Assembly: GCA_025359045.1 (NCBI GenBank)
Contig: JANYHN010000010.1
Span: forward strand, 1-64,000
Reading direction: 5' to 3'
Length of the DNA: 64,000 nt
Origin: Hyphomicrobiales bacterium
GTDB taxonomy: Bacteria; Pseudomonadota; Alphaproteobacteria; Rhizobiales; Aestuariivirgaceae
Positions 37,786 to 46,436 of the stretch are shown piece by piece (within the stretch, counting starts at the first letter, position 1; each line of letters begins with the position of its first letter). Under the pieces are notes generated by a model. The model was given only the letters and a program-made list of their open reading frames with translations. It did not search any database and was not told where the DNA came from. Both the position numbers and the translations under genes were made by a program.

Positions 37786-38577
37786 CTATCGCTCGTAAAC
37801 CCCGTGCCTGCCTTCCACCTGTGCAAAAATAGTGCTGCCCAAAACTTTCATCTGGTCATTTGATATATCCGCAGTCACAGCCATCGCCAGTTTCGCATCA
37901 CGCCAAAAACACGTGACGAGTTTGTCTTTCTGCTCAAGTTTCAAATCCGTCAATTTGCCTTCGGTGTTGGCACTGAAAAAAATACTCATGCGTTGCTTAT
38001 CAGCATTTTCATACATCAGTTGGCCAGCAGGTGCGTTGCTTTCAGCTAAAAGACGCCCACCCAAAAGCGTATATCCGTCACTTTGCAAATCCGGAATCGT
38101 AAAGTCAGAACCAACACGCTTTGAAAGCCACGCCTGCAAATGATCCTTATCCACTGCCGCCACCTCCACGGCGTGGCGCGGCTCTGCAGAATAATTTGCA
38201 TGAGCAATTAATGCACGCTGCGCCAGACTGGTTATAAGAATTTGACCACTATTGACGTTGCTCTGACCCGCCAACCAACCCACGCTCCCGCCGATTAAAA
38301 ACAAACCAACCGCACAAGCCGCCACCAAATAGGGCAAAATGCGCATCGACGGTCGCCCGTATGCGGCGGTCAATAATGACGCTGGAATAAGCTCCTCCAA
38401 AGTGCCGTCAAATGCCTTATGCAGCTCGGACTTTTGATAGATGATTGCGGCCAAAGCTTTGCGCGCTTCTTCATTTTCAAGAAGCAGTTTTTCCACAGCC
38501 TTCTTGTCTTCGCCCTCAAGTTCCCCATCAGCGAAGGCATGCAACGCCCAATTTTCGACAGTCTCAAACATCTTCAT
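37786..38577 (-). CDS. Membrane anti-sigma factor
   Basis: Predicted to hold the ECF sigma factor upstream of it at the membrane until a signal arrives. The N-terminal 75 residues form an anti-sigma helical domain (ALHAFADGELEGEDKKAVEKLL). One membrane helix follows (ILPYLVAACAVGLFLIGGSVGWLAG, about residues 80-105), then a periplasmic domain of about 155 residues. The zinc HxxxCxxC motif of ZAS-type anti-sigmas is absent. Its ATG overlaps the sigma gene stop (ATGA). Activation may involve regulated proteolysis, for which RseP is encoded in this window (inference). Confidence 0.85.
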   Translation of the reverse strand: MKMFETVENWALHAFADGELEGEDKKAVEKLLLENEEARKALAAIIYQKSELHKAFDGTLEELIPASLLTAAYGRPSMRILPYLVAACAVGLFLIGGSVGWLAGQSNVNSGQILITSLAQRALIAHANYSAEPRHAVEVAAVDKDHLQAWLSKRVGSDFTIPDLQSDGYTLLGGRLLAESNAPAGQLMYENADKQRMSIFFSANTEGKLTDLKLEQKDKLVTCFWRDAKLAMAVTADISNDQMKVLGSTIFAQVEGRHGVYER

Positions 38578-39089
38578 TTCACCCGGCGCAGAAATGTGGT
38601 TCCGCGCTCTTCCAAAATATTTTGCAGTGTTGAACGCGCACGCGAAAGCCTCGACATGATTGTGCCGATGGGCACACCGATAATTTCCGCCGCATCTTTG
38701 TAACTCACCTCTTCCAAACTGATCAAAACCAAAACCTCGCGCTGTTGGGCAGGCAATTTGTCGAGGGCTTCGGTGATCAAGTTAGTAGAAAAATTATCCT
38801 CTTGTTCAGCTCGCGTGGAGCCTTCTCCATCATACAAATCATCAACACTTTTCGCATTTTGATGCTTGGCGTTACTGCGCCAGTTGCTCACGTGAATGTT
38901 GCGCAACACTGCATAAAGCCACGCCCGTAGTGGCTTGGTCACATCATAAAGATGACTTTTCTTTAGGGCGCGCTCAATACAATCCTGCACCAAATCATCC
39001 GCCAATGACGCATCGCCGCAAAGCGACCGAGCAAATCGGCGCAAATGCGGAATTTCGGCGACTAAATTGGTTCGAAAATCCATGGTCAT
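38574..39089 (-). CDS. ECF-type RNA polymerase sigma factor
   Basis: Alternative sigma factor of the sigma-70 group IV. Region 2 is visible as LVQDCIERALKKSHLYDVTKPLRAWLYAVLRNIHVSNWR and region 4 as ALDKLPAQQREVLVLISLEEVSYKDAAEIIGVPIGTIMSRLSRAR. The track starts at 39155; the first good start near region 2 is ATG at 39089 (171 residues), with an alternative at 39083. The gene overlaps the anti-sigma gene. A GGAAT-16-CGTAA pattern just upstream suggests autoregulation. Confidence 0.92.
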   Translation of the reverse strand: MTMDFRTNLVAEIPHLRRFARSLCGDASLADDLVQDCIERALKKSHLYDVTKPLRAWLYAVLRNIHVSNWRSNAKHQNAKSVDDLYDGEGSTRAEQEDNFSTNLITEALDKLPAQQREVLVLISLEEVSYKDAAEIIGVPIGTIMSRLSRARSTLQNILEERGTTFLRRVK

Positions 39090-39099
39090 GACGTTTATG

Positions 39100-39125
39100 T
39101 TACGCCCAAAAGCATGATCTATTCC
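39100..39125 (-). promoter_or_regulatory. Candidate ECF-dependent autoregulatory promoter
   Basis: On the minus strand, GGAAT is followed after exactly 16 nt by CGTAA. This is the spacing and type of ECF promoters, which classically have a GGAAC-like -35 and a CGTNN-like -10. Transcription would start about 39093, only a few bases before the sigma factor ATG, giving a near-leaderless mRNA. Confidence 0.35.
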
Positions 39126-39199
39126 ATATCCTCGGGATTGTTGCACGTCCTTCAAACAGTTAGGCTTGTTAACGCCTTTGGGATGGACGAGGGAAATCT

Positions 39200-39564
39200 A
39201 TGAATCATTAACATATGTTGGTGGTTGGCAGCGGGCCGGCAGGCAGGCGGGCGGGCGGCTGTACAATCAGCTAAGCTGGGTAAATCGGTTCTGGTTGTGG
39301 ATAAGGGAAGTTGGCTGGGCGGGGTTTCATTATAGGCGTCAACACAGGATTTTTAAAGCTGATCTTTTCTTTGGAGACGCGGCGCCTATTTGGTGCTTAT
39401 ATTATTGGTGAAATTGCCACGGAGCTTATTCATATTGGTCACGCGGTGAACAACGTTAAGGGCACTGTGGATTTTTTTGTCAACAATACATTCAATTATC
39501 CGACGCTTGCTGAAGCCATAAAATTGCAGGCCTTGATGCTTGGAACCGGATGGGCGTTGCTTAA
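39200..39564 (+). pseudogene. sthA: Decayed sthA (soluble pyridine nucleotide transhydrogenase)
   Basis: Both ends of an SthA flavoprotein are readable but the middle is gone. The 5' end has GAGGG then MNH*HMLVVGSGPAG, with codon 4 changed to TAA. After a frameshift it reads AVQSAKLGKSVLVVDKG and GSWLGGVSL, the FAD-binding N-terminus. It then jumps to the C-terminal part, TGFLKLIFSLETRRLFGAYI, then IGEIATELIHIGHAVNNVKG and TVDFFVNNTFNYPTLAEA. Restoring one missing T after AEA gives YKIAGLDAWNRMGVA and a stop at 39564. Roughly 330-350 codons are deleted, with at least one nonsense mutation and two frameshifts. Its end overlaps gor. Confidence 0.88.
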
Positions 39565-40922
39565 GCCTTCCATTTCTCGCGCATAGTCACCAGCTCTTCC
39601 GACGCCGTTGGATGCACGGCCATCGTGGCATCAAATTGAGCTTTGGTTGCGCCGCAGGTGATCGCTATTCCCAATAGCTGCGCCATTTCGCCTGCGCCCT
39701 CGCCCGCAATGTGGCAGCCCAGAACTACATCGGTTTCGGCGTTGACCACGAGCTTCATAAATGTGCGCTCATCACGTCCTGAGAGTGTGTGCTTCATGGC
39801 ACGGAAATTGGATTTGTAAATATCGAGTTTTGGGTGTTTGGCCCGGGCTTGGTTTTCGGTCATGCCGACGACGCCAAGTTCGGGCTGACTAAACACTGCG
39901 GTCGGGATCATTTCATGGTTCACTGTGATTGATTTTCCGCCAAAAACATTATCAGCAAAGGCATGACCTTCACGGATGGCTACTGGCGTTAGGTTCACGC
40001 GGTTGGTTACATCCCCAACAGCATATATATTTTCAACAACAGTTTGTGAAAACTCGTTCACGGCAACGGCGCCATGGGCGTTGCCATGCAGCCCGACATT
40101 TTCCAACCCCATGTCCTGTGTGTTGGGCATACGGCCTGTAGCAAACATGATTTGACCCGCACCAATCAGGTCGCCATTTTCCAGCGTAATGCGCACCCCG
40201 TCGCCAGAACGTTCGATCTTTGTGACATCTGACTTTACGCGAATGTCGATGCCTTTCTTTTTCATTTCGGCAGCGAGGTGGTTTCTGATGTCATCATCAA
40301 AGCCGCGCAAAATTTGCTCACCGCGCAGCACCAAGATAGTTTCGACTCCGAGGCCTGCAAAGATGCCAGCAAATTCAACAGCAATATATCCACCGCCGAC
40401 AATTACAATGCGACGCGGAAGAAAATCTAGATCAAACGCTTCGTTGGATGTGATGGCAAGTTCATGACCCGGCAAATGGCTCGGCACAAAAGGAGCAGCA
40501 CCCGTGGCGATCAGAATGAATTTAGCGGTGACGATACGACCAGAAGTCAGTTGAATTGTATGCTTATCACTTATTATTGCGCGCTCGAGAATTAGCTCCG
40601 CACCAGCAGCTTCCAAATTACGGATATAAGCTTTGTTGAGCCGGTCGATTTCCTTATCTTTATTTTCAATAAGCGCGCCCCAGTCGAACGACACTTTTTC
40701 CGACGTCCAACCAAAACCAATTGCATCTTCGAACTCTTCGGCAAAACGTGATGCATAGACTAACAATTTCTTTGGCACGCAGCCGCGGATGACGCATGTG
40801 CCGCCAACACGATATTCCTCAGCCACCGCAACCTTGGCACCATGTTTTGCAGCAATACGCGCCGCCCGGACGCCTCCAGAGCCAGCACCTATGACGAACA
40901 AGTCATAATCAAACTGCGTCAT
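39561..40922 (-). CDS. gor: Glutathione-disulfide reductase
   Basis: NADPH- and FAD-dependent flavoprotein that regenerates glutathione. The redox-active disulfide is in VGGTCVIRGCVPKKLLVYAS, FAD binding in DLFVIGAGSGGVRAARIAA, the second nucleotide site in IVIVGGGYIAVEFAGIFAGLG, and the C-terminal His-Glu pair in AVHPTASEELVTMREKW. The 453-residue length is normal. Its start overlaps rpiA as ATGA. It is convergent with the sthA pseudogene. Confidence 0.95.
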   Translation of the reverse strand: MTQFDYDLFVIGAGSGGVRAARIAAKHGAKVAVAEEYRVGGTCVIRGCVPKKLLVYASRFAEEFEDAIGFGWTSEKVSFDWGALIENKDKEIDRLNKAYIRNLEAAGAELILERAIISDKHTIQLTSGRIVTAKFILIATGAAPFVPSHLPGHELAITSNEAFDLDFLPRRIVIVGGGYIAVEFAGIFAGLGVETILVLRGEQILRGFDDDIRNHLAAEMKKKGIDIRVKSDVTKIERSGDGVRITLENGDLIGAGQIMFATGRMPNTQDMGLENVGLHGNAHGAVAVNEFSQTVVENIYAVGDVTNRVNLTPVAIREGHAFADNVFGGKSITVNHEMIPTAVFSQPELGVVGMTENQARAKHPKLDIYKSNFRAMKHTLSGRDERTFMKLVVNAETDVVLGCHIAGEGAGEMAQLLGIAITCGATKAQFDATMAVHPTASEELVTMREKWKA

Positions 40923-41623
40923 GCGCGGGTGAGCTCCACGACACCCTTATCGGTGCCCATGATAACCACTCCGCAGATGCCAATGAAAAACCCAGTTTCA
41001 ATTACGCCAGGCGTATTATTTAAATAACCATCAAGCTTTTCGGCATCATCTATTTTGCCCAGTTTGATATCAATGATCGGATTGCCGCTTTCCGTGATGA
41101 ATGGTTTACCTTGCGCATTGACGCGGATACTCATTTTTGGATCTTTATAACCGAGGTGAACAAGTGCTCTTTCAATTTTCCACGACGTAGCATTCACACC
41201 ATATTTCGAAACTTCGACAGGCAGAGGAAACGCGCCGAGTGTTTCCACTTGTTTGGATGCATCACAAATCGTGATCATAAATTTTGAGGACGACGCAACA
41301 ATTTTCTCACGGTGCAAAGCACCGCCTCCGCCTTTAATGAGACGAAAAGAACTATCAAATTCATCACAACCATCGACAGTCGCATCTAGAAAAGGTGCCT
41401 GTTCAATGGTTACTAAATTCATGCCCAGCTTCTGCGCCAATGCATAAGTGGTTTGAGACGTTGGTACAAACTTTGTATCAAGCTTTTCGCGCTTTACTTT
41501 TGCAGCTGCGGCTTCTGTAAAGTAATTTGCAGTTGAACCCGTGCCAAGACCAACTGTTGCACCATTGATCACCATCTTCAGAGCAAATTCGGCTGCTGCT
41601 CTCTTTTGTGCATCTGCGCTCAT
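40919..41623 (-). CDS. rpiA: Ribose-5-phosphate isomerase A
   Basis: Interconverts ribose-5-phosphate and ribulose-5-phosphate in the pentose phosphate pathway. Motifs are GLGTGSTANYF (phosphate loop), DATVDGCDEFD with its active-site acids, and IKGGGGALHREKIVA with the catalytic Glu and Lys. The track extends to 41800 into gabD; ATG at 41623 (MSADAQKRAAAEF) gives 234 residues and overlaps the gabD stop by four bases. It forms the gabD-rpiA-gor coupled run. Confidence 0.95.
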   Translation of the reverse strand: MSADAQKRAAAEFALKMVINGATVGLGTGSTANYFTEAAAAKVKREKLDTKFVPTSQTTYALAQKLGMNLVTIEQAPFLDATVDGCDEFDSSFRLIKGGGGALHREKIVASSSKFMITICDASKQVETLGAFPLPVEVSKYGVNATSWKIERALVHLGYKDPKMSIRVNAQGKPFITESGNPIIDIKLGKIDDAEKLDGYLNNTPGVIETGFFIGICGVVIMGTDKGVVELTRA

Positions 41624-43095
41624 GAACCGAGGCCCCCCATTAGCATATATTTCATTTCGACATATTCTTCCATTCCGTGGCTTGAACCCTCGCGGCCTAT
41701 GCCAGATTCTTTCATACCACCAAAGGGCACTTCTGCAGTTGAGATGATGCCTTCGTTGATGCCCACCATGCCGTATTCCAACGCCTCCCCTACGCGCCAC
41801 ACGCGCCCAATATCGCGCGTGTAGAAATAGCAGGCCAAGCCAAACTCGGTATCATTTGCCATATGTATGGCATCTTCCTCAGTTTTGAATTTGAAGAGTG
41901 GAGCCACGGGGCCAAAAGTTTCTTCGCGGGCCACGGCCATATCCGTGGTGACACCAGTGATGATTGTGGGTTCAAAAAAATTGCCGCCAAGGGATTTTCC
42001 ACCAAGGGCAAGCTTTCCACCTTTCGAAAGTGCATCGGCGATGTGTTCTTCAACTTTCTTGACTGCTGCTGCGTTAATCAACGGACCAGTGGTCACACCA
42101 TCGCCAACGCCATTGCCAACTTTGAGTTTGCCAACAGCTGTCGCCAGTTTCGTAGCGAACGCATCATAAACGCCCTCCTGCACTAAAATGCGATTTGCGC
42201 AGACACACGTTTGCCCATTGTTACGATATTTGGAAATCATAGCGCCTGCGACTGCCGCATCAAGATCAGCATCATCAAAAACGATAAATGGCGCGTTGCC
42301 GCCCAGTTCAAGGCCCACGCGCTTTACCGTCGTTGAACATTGCGCCATCAGCAATTTGCCGATGTCAGTTGATCCTGTGAAGGTCACTGCTTTAACAATT
42401 GGGTTAGATGTCATCTCACCGCCGATTTCGGCTGCCTTGCCAGTGATCACCGAGAAAACACCTGCTGGCATCCCTGCGCGTTCGGCCAATTCAGCCAACG
42501 CTAATGCGGAGAAAGGTGTTTCAGCGGCAGGTTTGCAGACGAATGTGCAACCCGCAGCAAGTGCCGGGCCGGCCTTCCGCGTGATCATGGCATTAGGAAA
42601 ATTCCATGGCGTGATGGCGGCAACAACACCGATGGGCTGCTTCACAACAACGATCCGCGAATTTGGCCATGGCGAAGGAATTGTCTCGCCATAAACACGT
42701 TTGGCTTCTTCCGCGAAGAATTCAATAAAACTGGCTCCATAACCCACTTCGCCACGGGATTCGGCCAAGGGCTTGCCCTGCTCTGCCGTCATGATTTGCG
42801 CCAAGTCTTCTTGGTTTTCTATCATCAAGTTGAACCATTTGCGCAGGATGATTGAGCGATCTTTAGCGGATTTTTTAGCCCAAGGTTTTTGTGCGCGTTC
42901 GGCGGCTTCAATGGCATGCGTTGTTTCAGCTTTGCCAAGCTTTGGCACTGTGCCGATGATCATTTCATTGACGGGATTAGTTACATCAACGGAGGCGGCG
43001 CCGGAAACCCATTTACCATCAATATAGCACTGCTCCTTCAGAAGGGATTTATCTTTCAGAATATCACGCAGCATTTGGGTTTTGCCTAAATCCAT
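41620..43095 (-). CDS. gabD: Succinate-semialdehyde dehydrogenase
   Basis: Oxidises succinate semialdehyde to succinate with NAD(P)+, the last step of GABA degradation. It is an aldehyde dehydrogenase with the cofactor motif FTGSTDIGKLL, the catalytic Glu region LELGGNAPFIVF and the catalytic Cys region NNGQTCVCANRILVQ. The double Cys (CVC) spacing is typical of bacterial SSADH. The 491-residue length is normal. It leads the gabD-rpiA-gor run and is divergent from gph. Confidence 0.92.
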   Translation of the reverse strand: MDLGKTQMLRDILKDKSLLKEQCYIDGKWVSGAASVDVTNPVNEMIIGTVPKLGKAETTHAIEAAERAQKPWAKKSAKDRSIILRKWFNLMIENQEDLAQIMTAEQGKPLAESRGEVGYGASFIEFFAEEAKRVYGETIPSPWPNSRIVVVKQPIGVVAAITPWNFPNAMITRKAGPALAAGCTFVCKPAAETPFSALALAELAERAGMPAGVFSVITGKAAEIGGEMTSNPIVKAVTFTGSTDIGKLLMAQCSTTVKRVGLELGGNAPFIVFDDADLDAAVAGAMISKYRNNGQTCVCANRILVQEGVYDAFATKLATAVGKLKVGNGVGDGVTTGPLINAAAVKKVEEHIADALSKGGKLALGGKSLGGNFFEPTIITGVTTDMAVAREETFGPVAPLFKFKTEEDAIHMANDTEFGLACYFYTRDIGRVWRVGEALEYGMVGINEGIISTAEVPFGGMKESGIGREGSSHGMEEYVEMKYMLMGGLGS

Positions 43096-43180
43096 TTATT
43101 TTCTCCGAATGGTAGAATTTGGCCAGCACTTAGCATAGAGGATGGCCACACACAAACAGACCACTTAAGTGGGATTCGCA

Positions 43181-43846
43181 ATGCCAGTTGAAGCGCTTAT
43201 TTTTGATCTTGACGGAACTTTGGTCGATACGGCACCAGATTTGATCCAAGCGACAAATCATGTTTTGAACTCCATCGGGCGGCGGGCCGTGGATTTAAAC
43301 GAATTTCGCGGGTTCGTTGGGCACGGCGCGATGAATCTGATCGAGCGCGGCACACTGGCAACAGGCTCAGCGGTTGACAGTGAAACCTTAAAACGGCTGC
43401 ACCGCGATTTTCTGGATTATTATGGGTCGAATGTTTCAGCTTGTTCCAAAGTTTTTGATGGCCTTCCTTCACTATTGAATGAAGCGCATTTGCGCGGAAT
43501 AAAAATGGGCGTGTGCACCAATAAAGTTGAAGGCCTTTCGCATAAATTACTGGGGGAACTCGATTTAGCGAAATGGTTTGGTGCAGTTGTGGGCGGCGAT
43601 ACACTGCCAATTATGAAGCCAGACCCTGCGCCCTATCGTGAAGTGGCCAAACGTTTAGGCGTCGATGCTTCGCGCACCATTATGTTTGGCGATAGTGAAA
43701 CCGATATTCGCACAGCGCAAAATACTGGCGTTCCGGTGATTGCGGTAACGTTTGGATATACGGCGCGGCCCGTAGAAACTTTTGGCCCCACCCATGTGAT
43801 CAACCACTATGATCAAGCTTGGCCTATTGTTTTAAAATATCTTTGA
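43181..43846 (+). CDS. gph: Phosphoglycolate phosphatase
   Basis: HAD-superfamily hydrolase that removes phosphate from 2-phosphoglycolate formed by DNA repair or RuBisCO oxygenation. Motif I is IFDLDGTLVDTAPD with the nucleophile Asp, motif II GVCTNK, motif III KPDPAPY and motif IV MFGDSETDIRTA. ATG at 43181 begins right before motif I (221 residues); the track start at 43169 is less likely. Its last 23 bases overlap the convergent esterase gene. Confidence 0.9.
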   Translation: MPVEALIFDLDGTLVDTAPDLIQATNHVLNSIGRRAVDLNEFRGFVGHGAMNLIERGTLATGSAVDSETLKRLHRDFLDYYGSNVSACSKVFDGLPSLLNEAHLRGIKMGVCTNKVEGLSHKLLGELDLAKWFGAVVGGDTLPIMKPDPAPYREVAKRLGVDASRTIMFGDSETDIRTAQNTGVPVIAVTFGYTARPVETFGPTHVINHYDQAWPIVLKYL

Positions 43847-44696
43847 AGAATTTAACAACATCGTCGAGCACAGGCGCATTGCCACGAAGGGGCTTTGCCA
43901 AATCCAACAAAATTCCAACATGACTTACACCCTGATATTCAATGAGTTTTGCCGGCGCACCAACGTAAGTTAAATGTTTGAATAGTGACTTGGCGTTTTT
44001 TGGATAAACTGTGGTATCTGCCGTACCATGCAAGATCAAAAACGGTGGCGCATCTTTGCGGACAAAATTAATGGGTTGGGTGCTTTCCAAGTCGCTGATC
44101 TTGCCAAACACCTCTCGTGTGATGTCGGAGTCCAAAGGCAGAAAGTCAAATGGGCCAGCCAGAGTTGCAATGCCCTTGACATGCTCATCGGTCGTTCCAG
44201 CCTCCTCGAGATATCGCTGGTCGAGCACCGCTAAGGCAATGTCATAAGCACCAGCGGAGTGACCGACGAGGAATATTTTTTCAGCATCACCGCCATATTG
44301 CGTAGCGTTCGCATGCACCCATTTTAAACTTGCCGCCACATCTTGAATGAATGCCGGGTAAGGATGTTCTGGGTGCTTACGGTAACCTACAACAAAAGTG
44401 ACAAAGCCATTTGCTGCAAAAGCTCTGCCAACGAACCCATAGTCAGCAGCATTGCCCTCCTGCCAAGAACCACCGTGAACAAATATCAGAATTGGCAAAT
44501 TGGGCTGGGCTAGCTTTGGCTTGAACACGTAAAGTGTTTGATCAGGATATGGGCCGTATGCAACGTCAGAAGATACCAGTTCTGAGCCTTGGTCTTGCGG
44601 CACCAACAAGTTAAAGACTTTCAATGCTGCAAAATGATAGAGCAAGCCACCTGAAAACAGCAAAAAACAAAATACATAAGCAATTTTAATCATCAT
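43824..44696 (-). CDS. Alpha/beta hydrolase (esterase), membrane-anchored or secreted
   Basis: Carboxylesterase-like hydrolase. An N-terminal hydrophobic segment (residues about 3-22, IAYVFCFLLFSGGLLYHFAAL) would anchor or export it. The oxyanion loop is FVHGGSWQEG, the nucleophile elbow GHSAGAYD, the acid lies in HGTADTTVYP and the His in GVSHVGIL, a complete catalytic triad. The 290-residue length is typical. The start (44696) lies close to the divergent GH3 gene start. Substrate unknown. Confidence 0.85.
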   Translation of the reverse strand: MMIKIAYVFCFLLFSGGLLYHFAALKVFNLLVPQDQGSELVSSDVAYGPYPDQTLYVFKPKLAQPNLPILIFVHGGSWQEGNAADYGFVGRAFAANGFVTFVVGYRKHPEHPYPAFIQDVAASLKWVHANATQYGGDAEKIFLVGHSAGAYDIALAVLDQRYLEEAGTTDEHVKGIATLAGPFDFLPLDSDITREVFGKISDLESTQPINFVRKDAPPFLILHGTADTTVYPKNAKSLFKHLTYVGAPAKLIEYQGVSHVGILLDLAKPLRGNAPVLDDVVKFFKDILKQ

Positions 44697-44749
44697 TGAT
44701 TTCTACGAAAATCTACTCCAAGCGGATGAATAAATTTGGAAATTGGAAC

Positions 44750-46435
44750 ATGAGTGTTGAATTAAGTCTTAAGGCTGCCCCTTTTCATTTGAACGATCAG
44801 GACATTGCGTGGGTGCGGAAAACCCGTGCCGGACTTTCGACCGAAGCCAAGGTGCGCCAGCTTTTTGTTCATATTTCAATTGGCGACGATCTCGATCAGG
44901 CGCGTAGACTCGGAAATATGGCACCTGGCGGGATCCACCGATTTATGGGACAAAGCCTAGATGAGGCATGGGCGGCCACGCGTTTGATGCTTGATATGAG
45001 TGAAGTGCCGCTGTTTATCACGGGCGATATTGAAGGCGGTGGTCATGGGTCTTCTGCTATGCTCCAATTCCCCAATCAATTGGGATTAGCAGCGGCGAAT
45101 GATTTGGAGCTATCTGCGCAAGTTTTATCAGCCGTGTGCGAAGAAGCCAAAGCGCTTGGTTTCAACTGGAGTTTCACGCCGGTTGTTGATGTGAACAAAG
45201 AATTCGGCAGTGCCATAGTTGGCACGCGGTCTTATGGTTCTGATGTTGAAAAAATCATTGCACAAGCAAGGGCGCATATCAAAATTTTGCAGGGCCACGG
45301 CATAGCTGCCACAGCCAAGCATTGGCCCGGCGAAGGTTATGACGCGCGTGACCAACATCTGGTGACAACGATTAATCCGTTAGGCGTTGAAGGATGGCAA
45401 GATGTTTTTGGGCGCATTTACAAAACCATGATTGAGGATGGTGTTATGACGGTCATGTCCGCACATATCGCACTTCCGAATTATGCTGCGCAACATGGCT
45501 TAGTTGGCTTAGAACGATATCGCCCTGCATCCGTTTCTAAATTACTCAACAAAACGCTGTTGCGTGAAGAATTGGGCTTTAATGGCCTCGTCGTCTCAGA
45601 TGCAAGTCTAATGGCGGGGCTTACGTCTTGGGACAAGCGCTCGATCTGCGTGGCAGAAGTTATCGAGAATGGCTGCGATGTGTTCTTGTTCAGCCCAAAT
45701 GAAGCGCAAGATTTCAATTTCATGATGGAGGGTTTGCGCGATGGGCGCTTGTCTGAACAAAGATTGGAAGACGCAGTTACCCGCATTCTAGGTTTGAAGG
45801 CGGCGTTGGGATTGCATAAGAAAACTTTGGACGAGCGTTTGCCGCCATTGCCCAATGCGAAGATGAAGGTGAAAGCGCAAAAGCATTTAGACATTGCGCA
45901 AGCAGCCGCTGATCAATCAATTACTTTGGTAAAGGACACACAAAATCTTTTGCCTCTGAATGTGGCAAAACATAAACGCATTACGTTAGTGCACCGAGGC
46001 GCACCCGGCATGTTCCCGGGCATGCCACGGAAACTCCTGAGCACCTTCATTGACGGACTGAAAGCGCTTGGCTTTGAAATCAAAAACTTTGACCCCAAGA
46101 ATTTTCCGACTCCTGAAAACACTGATTTGTTGCTTTACTTATTCGCAGTTGAGTCTTCGCTTGGTCTTTCACATATTTACGTTGATTGGAAAGAAGAACA
46201 GCAAGGCTTTGACGGCATCATGGCAAGGTTCTGGAATGAAGTTCCCACGCTAATGATATCATTCGGACACCCCTATTATTTGCGCGATGCGCCGCGCGTG
46301 CCAACTTATGTGAATGCCTATTCAACGATTGAAGCATCACAGCGTGCCGCTTTAGCTTGCATTGTGGGCAATCAACCTTTTGCAAGCGTTAGTCCGGTTG
46401 ATGCCTTTGCGGGCGCACCGGACGCCGCGTTTTAA
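44750..46435 (+). CDS. Glycoside hydrolase family 3 protein
   Basis: Two-domain GH3 enzyme, probably a beta-N-acetylhexosaminidase or related glycosidase. The (beta/alpha)8 domain contains PLFITGDIEGGG, AKHWPGEGYDARDQH, where the D-x-H dyad is the signature of the N-acetylglucosaminidase/phosphorylase branch, and the nucleophile Asp in FNGLVVSDASLMAGL. A second alpha/beta domain begins near residue 390. NagZ itself is single-domain and shorter, so this is not classical NagZ. ATG at 44750 is chosen (561 residues); 44726 is an alternative. No signal peptide is seen, so it is probably cytosolic. Confidence 0.82.
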   Translation: MSVELSLKAAPFHLNDQDIAWVRKTRAGLSTEAKVRQLFVHISIGDDLDQARRLGNMAPGGIHRFMGQSLDEAWAATRLMLDMSEVPLFITGDIEGGGHGSSAMLQFPNQLGLAAANDLELSAQVLSAVCEEAKALGFNWSFTPVVDVNKEFGSAIVGTRSYGSDVEKIIAQARAHIKILQGHGIAATAKHWPGEGYDARDQHLVTTINPLGVEGWQDVFGRIYKTMIEDGVMTVMSAHIALPNYAAQHGLVGLERYRPASVSKLLNKTLLREELGFNGLVVSDASLMAGLTSWDKRSICVAEVIENGCDVFLFSPNEAQDFNFMMEGLRDGRLSEQRLEDAVTRILGLKAALGLHKKTLDERLPPLPNAKMKVKAQKHLDIAQAAADQSITLVKDTQNLLPLNVAKHKRITLVHRGAPGMFPGMPRKLLSTFIDGLKALGFEIKNFDPKNFPTPENTDLLLYLFAVESSLGLSHIYVDWKEEQQGFDGIMARFWNEVPTLMISFGHPYYLRDAPRVPTYVNAYSTIEASQRAALACIVGNQPFASVSPVDAFAGAPDAAF

Positions 46436-46436
46436 T

